From: a virus
Strand: one strand, 5' to 3'
IMG/VR virus record: IMGVR_UViG_3300030109_000544
Location: 481-61,686 of that record
DNA length: 61,206 nucleotides
Shown here: positions 54,882-61,206 of the stretch, one piece after another
Numbering within the stretch: position 1 is the first letter of the stretch
Layout: each line of letters starts with the position of its first letter
The notes under the pieces: model-generated
Database searches by the model: none
Told to the model about the DNA's origin: nothing
What the model saw: the letters and a program-made list of their open reading frames with translations, nothing else
Program-made: the position numbers and the translations under genes

Positions 54882-55072
54882 TAGCTCATAAACCACGCTG
54901 TAGACTCTGAGTATTCTTGTCTCAGAGCATCTTTGAGTGTGTTATCTATCTGGTTGAAGTACAGCCGCAGTGTCTCGTTGTTTTGGCTAAAGAACCCCGA
55001 ATCATACTCTTCTGGAGCAAATGACAAAGGAGGCGATACAAAATCCATACTCGTCTTAAAAGTTGATGACAT
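54881..55072 (-). CDS. Small conserved tail-region protein
   Basis: A 63-residue protein, MSSTFKTSMDFVSPPLSFAP, EEYDSGFFSQNNETLRLYFN, QIDNTLKDALRQEYSESTAW. The motif YxxxFFSQxNxxLRLYFNQ(I/L)DN is a hallmark of a small protein encoded beside gp10-like genes in many marine podoviruses. One-base overlaps with both neighbours indicate translational coupling. Function unknown; probably a tail complex component. Confidence 0.7.
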   Translation of the reverse strand: MSSTFKTSMDFVSPPLSFAPEEYDSGFFSQNNETLRLYFNQIDNTLKDALRQEYSESTAWFMS

Positions 55073-56940
55073 TACCGCCTCCCGTCAGGCCGCGTATCTA
55101 AACGGGGGGAACCCAACTGCCACTGCACTCCTGCCGCAGTAGACTCAACCTTAATAGACATCTGTCTGCCGCGCACGCGCATATCAAGCTGGCTGGTATA
55201 CTTCTCTACAGGGGAGGTGGCCGACCTTGTAATTGTCCCGCTGCTGTTACCTCCCTCTGAATTAGGGCTGTTGTAGCCGGAACCAGAGTCCTGAAGTGGA
55301 AACAACGACAACGACGCTACAGGAGAATCTGCTGTAGACCCATCAAAAGTGATGTCCGGTAGCACCTTGGACACAAGACTAAACCTATGACCATCTTCTA
55401 TGTCAAACTCTGCAGAAGTTATATACGAGCTAATCGCGGTAGTGGTTGCTGTCTCGTTATCGTCAACTCCTTCCTCGTGATTGACTAGGTTATTGCTATA
55501 AGTAGCGGCTACCGGAAAATCTCGCATACCAGAATCTAACCAAGCAGTCCTAGCTAGAGTGCCATAGTACCAAATCTTATCTTGGTGGTTGTAGATAACA
55601 TACCGATCTATCGTTTCAGAATCGCTTGAGCAGTAAAACCACCAGATTTCGTGGTACTCTTCGTTTGTGCCAGCAAATATCTGATCTGTTTGCAGGGCAT
55701 TAAAATCGTTGAATACGTGCCGTAATAGATCGCACTTCAGCGTTTGGACCCTGCTGCCATCTGAAGTGTAGAACTTGTCTTTACCCATCCAGTAGGAAGC
55801 CCCGTTAGCATAGGCTACCGCCTTATCAGAAACTATGGATATGTTCTCACCAACAAGCTGTGCGCCCCAAACTATCTGCCCCCCAACATATTGCAGGCTA
55901 TACATGGAGGTATCAGTCCATACGTTCACCGCCTGTCGAGCTTGATGAGCAGATACTATCTCCGAACCTCGTGATAACCGTAAACTACCGGCTTGGTTTG
56001 TTGCGGAAGGGGTCCAATTCAAGACATCTTCTTGATCTGACCAACGTATAAGCATGGGGTCTTGGGTTGTCGTGCTAATAATGTTCGGGCCAAAACAGAA
56101 AACAAACCGGTTTATGTCGGAGACAAGGATGAAGTTCTGGATCGTCGGTACGTCAGAAGCGCCGCCAACACCCGACAACAGCACAGCGCGTGTAGAAACC
56201 CCGTTCGTAGCGTCCCATTGGTATATCTGACCACGTTTTGGGCCAAATATGAGGTCTTCCCCAAAATTAGATTGGGTCCACGTACGCAGAGATACAGTAG
56301 AGGTGCCGCCGGAACTCCATGTGCTTTCCCCCCACGAACCAGCGCCCCAACCATTAAGAGGCACTGCTGAGTCCGTGCCTACGTTTATCTGATAGGCGGC
56401 ATCAGTAGCTGACCCGCCGTTGCCCGAATCAGAAGCGTTAGCTGCTACAGAAGAAGTTATAGTGTATGTATTGTCGCTAGGTACTGTGGCTATCTCATAC
56501 TCTTGATTTAGTATATCTGCTGTTATGTTACCACCCAAGGTCACCGCACTGCTAAAGGTGACGAAATCGCCTGCAGCCGCACCGTGGCTGTTGTCAGTAA
56601 CAGTTAGCGTAGTAGAGCCGTTAGTAGCCGCAAACGTAGCTGCGTTAGTGGTAGTTGCCCTGATAGGGGTCACGTCGTAGTAGACACCCCCCTGCTCCAG
56701 ATAAAATTTCTTGCTGGTGCCAACACCGGTTAGTTTCTGCCCCGCTAAAGTAAGCCAAGCCGACAACGATCTACAAATACCTACAAACGTATTACCGGAT
56801 ATCCTGCTCCAACCACCTATTTTCTCAGGGAACTGTTGCCTAAAACGAACTTTATCGCAGTCGTACCAACCACCCTCAGAAGAATACCTTGTAGCTTCCT
56901 TATTTATACCCGGCTTAAATTCTAATTTCCTAAACGGCAT
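55072..56940 (-). CDS. P22 gp10-like tail hub / packaged DNA stabilisation protein
   Basis: A 622-residue protein: MPFRKLEFKPGINKEATRYS, EGGWYDCDKVRFRQQFPEKI, GGWSRISGNTFVGICRSLSA, WLTLAGQKLTGVGTSKKFYL. A Thr/Ser-rich insert (residues ~100-190) includes a GWGAGSWGESTWSS motif. Later segments LRTWTQSNFGEDLIFGPKRG, QIYQWDATNG and WYYGTLARTAWLDSGMRD repeat a beta-propeller-like W/G pattern. This arrangement matches the P22 gp10-type stabilisation family. It closes the tail end after packaging, together with the gp4-like protein at 6196-6882. Confidence 0.8.
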   Translation of the reverse strand: MPFRKLEFKPGINKEATRYSSEGGWYDCDKVRFRQQFPEKIGGWSRISGNTFVGICRSLSAWLTLAGQKLTGVGTSKKFYLEQGGVYYDVTPIRATTTNAATFAATNGSTTLTVTDNSHGAAAGDFVTFSSAVTLGGNITADILNQEYEIATVPSDNTYTITSSVAANASDSGNGGSATDAAYQINVGTDSAVPLNGWGAGSWGESTWSSGGTSTVSLRTWTQSNFGEDLIFGPKRGQIYQWDATNGVSTRAVLLSGVGGASDVPTIQNFILVSDINRFVFCFGPNIISTTTQDPMLIRWSDQEDVLNWTPSATNQAGSLRLSRGSEIVSAHQARQAVNVWTDTSMYSLQYVGGQIVWGAQLVGENISIVSDKAVAYANGASYWMGKDKFYTSDGSRVQTLKCDLLRHVFNDFNALQTDQIFAGTNEEYHEIWWFYCSSDSETIDRYVIYNHQDKIWYYGTLARTAWLDSGMRDFPVAATYSNNLVNHEEGVDDNETATTTAISSYITSAEFDIEDGHRFSLVSKVLPDITFDGSTADSPVASLSLFPLQDSGSGYNSPNSEGGNSSGTITRSATSPVEKYTSQLDMRVRGRQMSIKVESTAAGVQWQLGSPRLDTRPDGRR

Positions 56941-57147
56941 TTATGTCTCCCCATACGCGGGTATAGAGGTTGCCTGTATAGTTACGCTGGTCTTTAGTTT
57001 AAGATCCACTCCGCAATCCGCACACTTGGCGGCAGTTAACTCTGCGCCATCTAGATCATAACCACAGGCATCACACACTATCTCTATACTATGAGAAGAT
57101 ACCACCGTGCCATCTGATAGTTGTTCCGCGTCTACTTCTTTTTTCAT
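56941..57147 (-). CDS. Small zinc-ribbon protein
   Basis: A 68-residue protein. Two CxxC motifs, IVCDACGYDLDG and AKCADCGVDLKL, about 15 residues apart, form a zinc ribbon. The rest is polar and the start overlaps the endolysin stop (ATGA). It lies between the lysis and tail genes; zinc ribbons at this place occur in other phages, with unknown role. Confidence 0.65.
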   Translation of the reverse strand: MKKEVDAEQLSDGTVVSSHSIEIVCDACGYDLDGAELTAAKCADCGVDLKLKTSVTIQATSIPAYGET

Positions 57148-57587
57148 GCTAATGCTTCCATACGCACAATCAACCTGCCGCTACGTTCTGGCAGTTGCAC
57201 ATGCCACCTGCTATCCTTCATCTGTCGCGCAGCCTCTGCCCAATCAGCGGCCCCTACAGCAGCAATAAATTTTACAAACTTGCTAAAACGCGGTCGGCCA
57301 AGGTTAAACATCATATTGGCGATTATAAGCTGCGCTTCCTCTGGCAGTGCGTCAAAATTCTCGAAAGCCCAATCACAATCGTTAAGGACAGCCTTCAAAT
57401 CCTCTTGTAGTAGTTCGTCACTACGTTCTTTCGTGATTGGAGCGCCTACAGGCCAACCGTATTCTGGGTCGGACTCGCGCACCATATGACCTACACCGCA
57501 CGTCTCATGCCCCGCCGTGCAGATGTATATGGACAACACTTCACCTTCATCAGCGATAAGCTCAGATATGAGAGTCTCTATGTTCAT
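57144..57587 (-). CDS. Endolysin, GH24 lysozyme (muramidase)
   Basis: A 147-residue T4/P22-type lysozyme. The catalytic signature is E-8aa-C-5aa-T: DEGEVLSIYICTAGHETCGV and GHM, with Glu in DEG, Cys in YICTAG (the place of T4 Asp20) and Thr in HETCGVGHM. Asp/Cys at that position is an accepted variant of this family. Downstream motifs include LLQEDLKAVLNDCDWAFENF, MMFNLGRPRFSKFVKFIAAV and WHVQLPERSGRLIVRM. No signal peptide, so it depends on the holin encoded 150 nt upstream. Coupled to both neighbouring genes by ATGA-type overlaps. Confidence 0.88.
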   Translation of the reverse strand: MNIETLISELIADEGEVLSIYICTAGHETCGVGHMVRESDPEYGWPVGAPITKERSDELLQEDLKAVLNDCDWAFENFDALPEEAQLIIANMMFNLGRPRFSKFVKFIAAVGAADWAEAARQMKDSRWHVQLPERSGRLIVRMEALA

Positions 57588-57733
57588 TTACCTTGGCCCC
57601 GGTACTTCTTCCACGAACGACGTTTGTGTTTGTTCTTTGGTTTTGAGTTCACACCGTGCCCAATGCTGGTCACGTGCCTAATACCAACCGGCTTCCACTC
57701 AGAGACACCAACACCCCGTGACTTACTAGCCAT
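57584..57733 (-). CDS. 49-residue basic peptide in lysis cassette
   Basis: An ATG at 57733 overlaps the stop of the holin gene, and its TGA overlaps the endolysin ATG (ATGA), so it fits without any gap. The peptide reads MASKSRGVGVSEWKPVGIRH, VTSIGHGVNSKPKNKHKRRS, WKKYRGQGK: short, basic, without transmembrane segment. Its VGVSEWKPVGI...VTSIGHG pattern is reminiscent of small conserved marine phage peptides. Function unknown. Confidence 0.6.
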   Translation of the reverse strand: MASKSRGVGVSEWKPVGIRHVTSIGHGVNSKPKNKHKRRSWKKYRGQGK

Positions 57734-58140
57734 TACTTACTCACCTTCTTGAATTTCTCAAATGTTCTAAGACCCCCTAATCCTAACATCCCCATGAGGA
57801 CGGGCATCATCTGGCTCATATCCATAGCCGGAAGCTCCACAAGATGGCCCGTTTGCGCCAGCACAAAATGTAGAATCGGTGTAGCCACGTACGTCCAACA
57901 TAGGGCTATTCCGCATGACCAACCGATGAATGGACGCCAGCCCGCTACAAAAATAGAACGATGAGCCGCCTCAGTCTTGTTAATATCCAACTGAGCAAGG
58001 TCAATTTTAGCAAGATGCGTAGTTAACTGCGCCTCAATCTCGCGCTCCGCTTTAGCCTTGGCCTCTTTATCCTCGGGCAGAAATCGTCCAATAACGTCTG
58101 TAACGGCAGGAAGGATACTGGGGAGCAACGCTTGGATCAT
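57733..58140 (-). CDS. Holin of the 3-TM (GTA/Holin_3TM) type
   Basis: A 135-residue protein. N-terminal amphipathic segment (QALLPSILPAVTDVIGRFLP), then a charged coil (KEAKAKAEREIEAQLTTHLA), followed by the conserved core SIFVAGWRPFIGWSCGIALC, WTYVATPILHFVLA and MMPVLMGMLGLGGLRTFEKF. The GWRPxIGWxCxxxLxW and LxGMLGLGGxRTxEK motifs identify the Holin_3TM family. It would permeabilise the inner membrane to release the GH24 enzyme encoded just downstream. Confidence 0.88.
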   Translation of the reverse strand: MIQALLPSILPAVTDVIGRFLPEDKEAKAKAEREIEAQLTTHLAKIDLAQLDINKTEAAHRSIFVAGWRPFIGWSCGIALCWTYVATPILHFVLAQTGHLVELPAMDMSQMMPVLMGMLGLGGLRTFEKFKKVSK

Positions 58141-58141
58141 C

Positions 58142-58453
58142 TTACTTACCTTTCGCCATATAAGCTGTCATGCCCATATAAGCACCGACAACACCTGCCT
58201 GCCCTATGTAAAACAGCCCAAATAGATCAGATAACGCTTTGATCCTCGCGTCTGGGAAGATAGGCAAGAAAACAGCAGCGGTAAAGAATAGCATGGAAAC
58301 CATTGAAACCCAAGCCATTCTTCGTTGAGCGTCTGCTTTCTCATGTTTAGATAAGGCGTCCACGACTACAAGTTCAGAATCTGACACTATACCGTCTCCG
58401 TCTAGATCTAACTCGTTATAAGCACTGTTTTTCTGTAGTTTCTTTTGAACCAT
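58142..58453 (-). CDS. EF-hand membrane protein
   Basis: A 103-residue protein. An N-terminal EF-hand-like loop, ELDLDGDGIVSDSELVV (Asp/Asp/Asp/Ser/Glu in calcium-ligand positions), is followed by a charged segment and two hydrophobic helices (residues ~48-66 and ~77-97, MAWVSMVSMLFFTAAVFLPI, IGQAGVVGAYMGMTAYMAKG). EF-hand plus two TM is a recurrent arrangement in marine phage lysis regions; its role is unknown. It lies 1 nt after the holin start region in the same direction, so it could modulate lysis timing. Confidence 0.7.
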   Translation of the reverse strand: MVQKKLQKNSAYNELDLDGDGIVSDSELVVVDALSKHEKADAQRRMAWVSMVSMLFFTAAVFLPIFPDARIKALSDLFGLFYIGQAGVVGAYMGMTAYMAKGK

Positions 58454-58454
58454 C

Positions 58455-58988
58455 TTACTTCCTCAACAAAGGATTATCTAAAGCTCGTTGTAACTTCTTA
58501 TCCTGACTTTTCTCGAATGTATCTAATTTTGCGTCTACACCGTTGATTTTGCTGTCAAATCGAGCTGATGCAGAGGATATAATGCTTCTAATAACTGATT
58601 CCGCCTGACGCATTGCTTCTCTTGTCTCAGCGTCAAGAGTCCGCGACCGTTTCTCTACGGCAGACATACCCTCATATAATTTCGTTGCGTCATCGCGCAC
58701 ATCTTGGCGCGTATCGCGCACAATTTCCTGTATCTCCTGATTTCTGACCCGCAAAGCGCCCATGTCTTGGGTTAAAAGGTCCATTTTCTCCTCTAAAACA
58801 ACCAGTTTTTTATCAAAACCGCTTAAATCAGGCGCAGTATAGGACGTAATCTTCTTTTTCATGTCCATATAGTCTTTATAAACCTCAAAAGCGCCGTATA
58901 AACCACCAATTAACGTTGATAACGCTAAAAAGACGGCTACCATTTTGCCGCCTTTGAATTTTACACCTGCAAACTCAATCTCTGCCAT
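58455..58988 (-). CDS. Membrane-anchored coiled-coil protein
   Basis: A 177-residue protein: MAEIEFAGVKFKGGKMVAVF, LALSTLIGGLYGAFEVYKDY. One transmembrane helix (residues ~15-35) is followed by a long coiled coil (LVVLEEKMDLLTQDMGALRV, RNQEIQEIVRDTRQDVRDDA) and ends LQRALDNPLLRK. The N-in membrane anchor plus periplasmic coil is the shape of i-spanins and of similar lysis-associated proteins, but no lipoprotein partner is evident beside it. Common in this position in marine phages; function uncertain. Confidence 0.65.
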   Translation of the reverse strand: MAEIEFAGVKFKGGKMVAVFLALSTLIGGLYGAFEVYKDYMDMKKKITSYTAPDLSGFDKKLVVLEEKMDLLTQDMGALRVRNQEIQEIVRDTRQDVRDDATKLYEGMSAVEKRSRTLDAETREAMRQAESVIRSIISSASARFDSKINGVDAKLDTFEKSQDKKLQRALDNPLLRK

Positions 58989-60263
58989 CTATCTACTCCA
59001 CTCAAGTCCTAAAAAGGCTTCATGGGCCGCGTTTGAGGCACCAAACACTTGGTAATCCTGAAGCGGGTTAGACAAACTACGGTTATCCGTCAGGGATTCT
59101 TTCGGGAAAAACCCTTGCGTGTCTTGTAAAGCGGGACCGGTAGCAATTTTAGCCCCAATCATGTTCATTACAACTAAAGTGGTAGTCTGAGACGCCGTAT
59201 TGTACCGTTGGCTCGGTGCGATTTTCTTTACAACCTTCTGAGCAGCAGCCTTTACCTTCTCTTGTCGCGTCTTTGGTTTGGGTGCAGGGGCTTCGGCCTG
59301 TGGGCTACTGTCTGTTTCCGGTTGTTCCTGCTCTGCTGCCTCTGCTACAGGCTGTTCTTCAGGCTGTTCCTGACGTTGCGGTTCCTCCGAAGCACGCTCC
59401 TGCGGTTGTGGTGCGGGTGCCGCTTCCATTTCAGCTTCGATCTCGGCTTCTGCCTGTGCTTCTTCGCGGCGTTGTTCCGGTTGCGGCGCTGCAACAGGCT
59501 GGATGGTTGGTGGCGGAGGTGCTTCGGGTGCCGGAGGGGGCGCTATGCTTGCCTGCATGGGGGGAGGTGGTGGCGCTTCGGGTGCCGGAGGAGGGGCTAT
59601 AGGCTCAATAGGCGGGGGCGCTGGAGGAGCCGCAACTGCCACCTGAACCTCTTGGTGAGCAATCTGGTCTAGGATCTGTTGCTCGACTACATTCTGATAC
59701 GTAAACGTAAGCGAAGGTTCTGAGAATTTTGGACCGAAAAATCCAGAGTGAAACCCGGCATCCACGCCGAATAACTCAAACTCCCCCGTTAGTATGCTAA
59801 AGCTATTTTCGGGAACGGTATCTTCGAAGTTAAATGTGCGAAGACCACTAAAATCCAGTTCAACTTCACGCTCAAACTTCTCTACGACCGTGCTTGCGTC
59901 ATCAAAAAGTGAAATGGTAAGGCGAAATATGTCCCGGCAGTCGCTGCCCTGCGTGATACTGGTACACGTAGCAAGGACCGAGTTCGACGGATGACTGTCC
60001 ACGGCTACTGAACTGTCCAATGTAAAACCGCGTCGTACTTCGGCCTCGGTCAAGGGAACATCAAAACTGCTGGTGTAGGTTCCACCGCCAGCCGTGGCAT
60101 TGCCCGTGCAGAACTCGCCAGAACTACAACCCCTCGCGGACCCGGCAGACGTTGTACTGCCGCTCGTGCTGAATTGAGACATACCCGGAACAACATTGTC
60201 CGTGGTTACTGTTTCAGCAGCCGCCGTAGAGCAAAACAAAAGGAGAATCAAAAGCCAACGCAT
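58989..60263 (-). CDS. Secreted Pro/Gln/Glu-rich protein
   Basis: A 424-residue protein starting MRWLLILLLFCSTAAAETVT (ATG at 60263, overlapping the upstream stop), a clear signal peptide with cleavage near AAA-ET. The beta-rich domain (residues ~20-210; FDVPLTEAEVRRGFTLDSSV, FEREVELDFSGLRTFNFEDT) is followed by ~150 residues rich in Pro, Glu, Ala and Gln (APPPAPEAPPPPPMQASIAP), which could span the periplasm like TonB linkers, then KVKAAAQKVVKKIAPSQRYN and a C-terminal globular end. Possible envelope-spanning or virion-secreted factor; function unknown. Confidence 0.65.
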   Translation of the reverse strand: MRWLLILLLFCSTAAAETVTTDNVVPGMSQFSTSGSTTSAGSARGCSSGEFCTGNATAGGGTYTSSFDVPLTEAEVRRGFTLDSSVAVDSHPSNSVLATCTSITQGSDCRDIFRLTISLFDDASTVVEKFEREVELDFSGLRTFNFEDTVPENSFSILTGEFELFGVDAGFHSGFFGPKFSEPSLTFTYQNVVEQQILDQIAHQEVQVAVAAPPAPPPIEPIAPPPAPEAPPPPPMQASIAPPPAPEAPPPPTIQPVAAPQPEQRREEAQAEAEIEAEMEAAPAPQPQERASEEPQRQEQPEEQPVAEAAEQEQPETDSSPQAEAPAPKPKTRQEKVKAAAQKVVKKIAPSQRYNTASQTTTLVVMNMIGAKIATGPALQDTQGFFPKESLTDNRSLSNPLQDYQVFGASNAAHEAFLGLEWSR

Positions 60264-60790
60264 CACTCGTACTCTTGCGGATCTTCGATAACGTATTCGG
60301 GGGTTTTTACGACCTTTGCAACACGGATCAAGGAACCTTCCGGTGCCCTGTCTGGATCTTTTAGCCACTCTTCTCTAGCTTCATCGCCAATCTTACCCTC
60401 AAAAGGACACGGCGTCCCCGCCATCCATAAAGCGTTCCACACACGAACTTCTTGACACAACAAGCTAATCCCAGCGACTTTCAGCCCCATACCGTAAACT
60501 GCTCGTGCTAACTTAATACGCTCACAGTTAAGATCACGTGTAGTCGTTCCACCCGACACACCAAAGATGCCTGTCTGCACGGCACCACTAACGCCTGTTT
60601 GGCAGACATCAGAGTTGTTGACGACTATCGAGGGGCTGGACGCCGTTGGCGGCGTTTTATCTACCACCGTGGAACTGCTTACTGTAGCAGATGTTACAGT
60701 ATCAACAGCGTACGCAGGTGCAATCCACGCTACATAGAGAATTACAAACCACGCTACAACAAATAAGGCATACCCTAACGTTTTAGCCAT
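60263..60790 (-). CDS. Exported or membrane-anchored protein
   Basis: A 175-residue protein: MAKTLGYALFVVAWFVILYV, AWIAPAYAVDTVTSATVSSS. The hydrophobic N-terminus ends in APAYA-VD, a plausible signal peptidase site. The mature part has Cys residues (NNSDVCQTGVSGAVQTGIFG, RDLNCERIKLARAVYGMGLK, SLLCQEVRVWNALWMAG, TPCPFEG) that could form disulphides. The CQTGVSGA..TGIFG..G..T.D.NCERIKLAR..YGMG.KVA sequence is a family seen in other marine phages. It overlaps both neighbours. Function unknown. Confidence 0.65.
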   Translation of the reverse strand: MAKTLGYALFVVAWFVILYVAWIAPAYAVDTVTSATVSSSTVVDKTPPTASSPSIVVNNSDVCQTGVSGAVQTGIFGVSGGTTTRDLNCERIKLARAVYGMGLKVAGISLLCQEVRVWNALWMAGTPCPFEGKIGDEAREEWLKDPDRAPEGSLIRVAKVVKTPEYVIEDPQEYE

Positions 60791-60936
60791 TTCTGCACCG
60801 TCTTCGTCTCATATAAACGAACGCAGGTCCACACAATGCTGAACAACGCAGCTACCGCAGGTAACCACTCTATTATGGTAGCTCCAACAACCATAATGCT
60901 GCTGAGATCTACGATTAGCTTGGATTGTTCAGTCAT
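60775..60936 (-). CDS. 53-residue membrane protein
   Basis: ATG at 60936 opens MTEQSKLIVDLSSIMVVGAT, IIEWLPAVAALFSIVWTCVR, LYETKTVQKWLKR. A hydrophobic core (residues ~13-38) spans the membrane once or twice, with an acidic start and a basic tail. The reading frame overlaps the following gene by 16 nt, and lies 3 nt after the upstream frame. Small size and the basic end resemble holin-like or pinholin-like proteins, but the clear holin is at 57733-58140. Confidence 0.6.
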   Translation of the reverse strand: MTEQSKLIVDLSSIMVVGATIIEWLPAVAALFSIVWTCVRLYETKTVQKWLKR

Positions 60937-60939
60937 TTT

Positions 60940-61206
60940 CTAGTCACCCAACACAGGCCAATCATAAAGGATGCCGGACTTATTCCCGTCATTATCATAA
61001 GTAACAAACAGTGCAGCTACGGCATCGGTATTAGCTGCATTGTCGATGGCCGTTTCCATTTCGGTTGCTTTAGTGCGGATCGCATCACGATAGGTCTGAA
61101 TGTTTGATGGAATAGCAGTTCCCTTGTCTGCCTTCCTAATAACCGCCCAATCAGTCTGTGTAAGCAACGAACCTTGTTGATTTTTAACTTCTTGTTTCAG
61201 ATTCCA
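60940..61206 (-). CDS. Tail assembly chaperone-like C-terminal segment (5' end outside window)
   Basis: The minus-strand frame is open to the right window edge (89 codons). It reads WNLKQEVKNQQGSLLTQTDW, AVIRKADKGTAIPSNIQTYR, DAIRTKATEMETAIDNAANT, ending ILYDWPVLGD. The order LLxxTDW-(x)nA-x-Y-R-x-(A/L)-(I/L)-R is typical of tail fibre assembly/chaperone-like domains (DUF4376 or similar). No ATG exists before 61167. The frame joins exactly to that of 1-2391 if the ends are contiguous, so this would be the C-terminal part of the tail fibre protein. Alternatively it is a separate gene with its start outside the window. Confidence 0.65.
   Translation of the reverse strand, partial: WNLKQEVKNQQGSLLTQTDWAVIRKADKGTAIPSNIQTYRDAIRTKATEMETAIDNAANTDAVAALFVTYDNDGNKSGILYDWPVLGD

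Noticed and set aside
59208-59672. Plus-strand open frames opposite the Pro/Gln-rich protein
   Set aside because: Artefact of the repetitive CCx/GCx codons on the minus strand; Leu/Arg/Cys-rich nonsense composition.

Overview
The window looks like one essentially complete tailed dsDNA bacteriophage genome of about 61 kb, most likely a lytic marine podovirus. It carries a two-subunit terminase, an 813-residue portal, scaffold, HK97-type major capsid protein and P22 gp4-like and gp10-like tail-completion factors. It also has a block of very large internal virion (ejection) proteins, but no tape measure or tail-tube gene. I see no integrase, repressor/Cro pair, tRNA or insertion sequence. Many small structural proteins resemble families common in uncultured marine phages. 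The host cannot be read directly; an alphaproteobacterial-type SspB homologue hints at an alphaproteobacterium (weak inference).

Layout: (1) 1-17755, minus strand: tail fibres, tail adaptors, small basic proteins, capsid, scaffold, a GroES-like co-chaperonin, portal, terminase. (2) 17853-38277, plus strand: a short accessory segment (17.8-19.9 kb); a 0.7-kb repeat-rich non-coding region resembling a replication origin (19.9-20.6 kb); a DUF3150 / MoxR-type AAA+ ATPase / metallopeptidase-VWA gene set followed by a SleB-like cell-wall hydrolase and several unknown genes; an SspB-like ClpXP adaptor; then the replication and recombination block (VRR-NUC, MazG-like, family A DNA polymerase, Cas4/RecB-like nuclease, SNF2 helicase, HTH protein, SSB-like protein, primase-helicase). 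It ends at an intrinsic terminator near 38.35 kb. (3) 38374-61206, minus strand: a 2,296-residue polyvalent ejection protein, further internal virion proteins, a gp10-like tail factor, the lysis cassette (GH24 endolysin, 3-TM holin, other membrane proteins) and tail-associated proteins up to the right edge.

The two window ends are both inside minus-strand open frames and join exactly in frame. If the molecule is circular, all late genes form a single minus-strand unit diverging from the early plus-strand unit at about 17.8 kb and converging with it at about 38.3 kb. This strongly suggests a circular or circularly permuted map.

Most notable feature: eight copies of an 18-bp inverted repeat (GTTAGTCC-RY-GGACTAAC, both arms invariant) confined to 19.2-26.9 kb. 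They precede the MoxR, VWA, unknown and SspB genes, and one lies inside the DUF3150 coding sequence. They are interleaved with a second family of 30-bp direct repeats separated by 18-bp spacers, and with an array of octamers (TAATGTTC/GAACATTA), some phased at 10 bp. Together these mark a specific regulatory and/or replication system built around the MoxR-VWA module.
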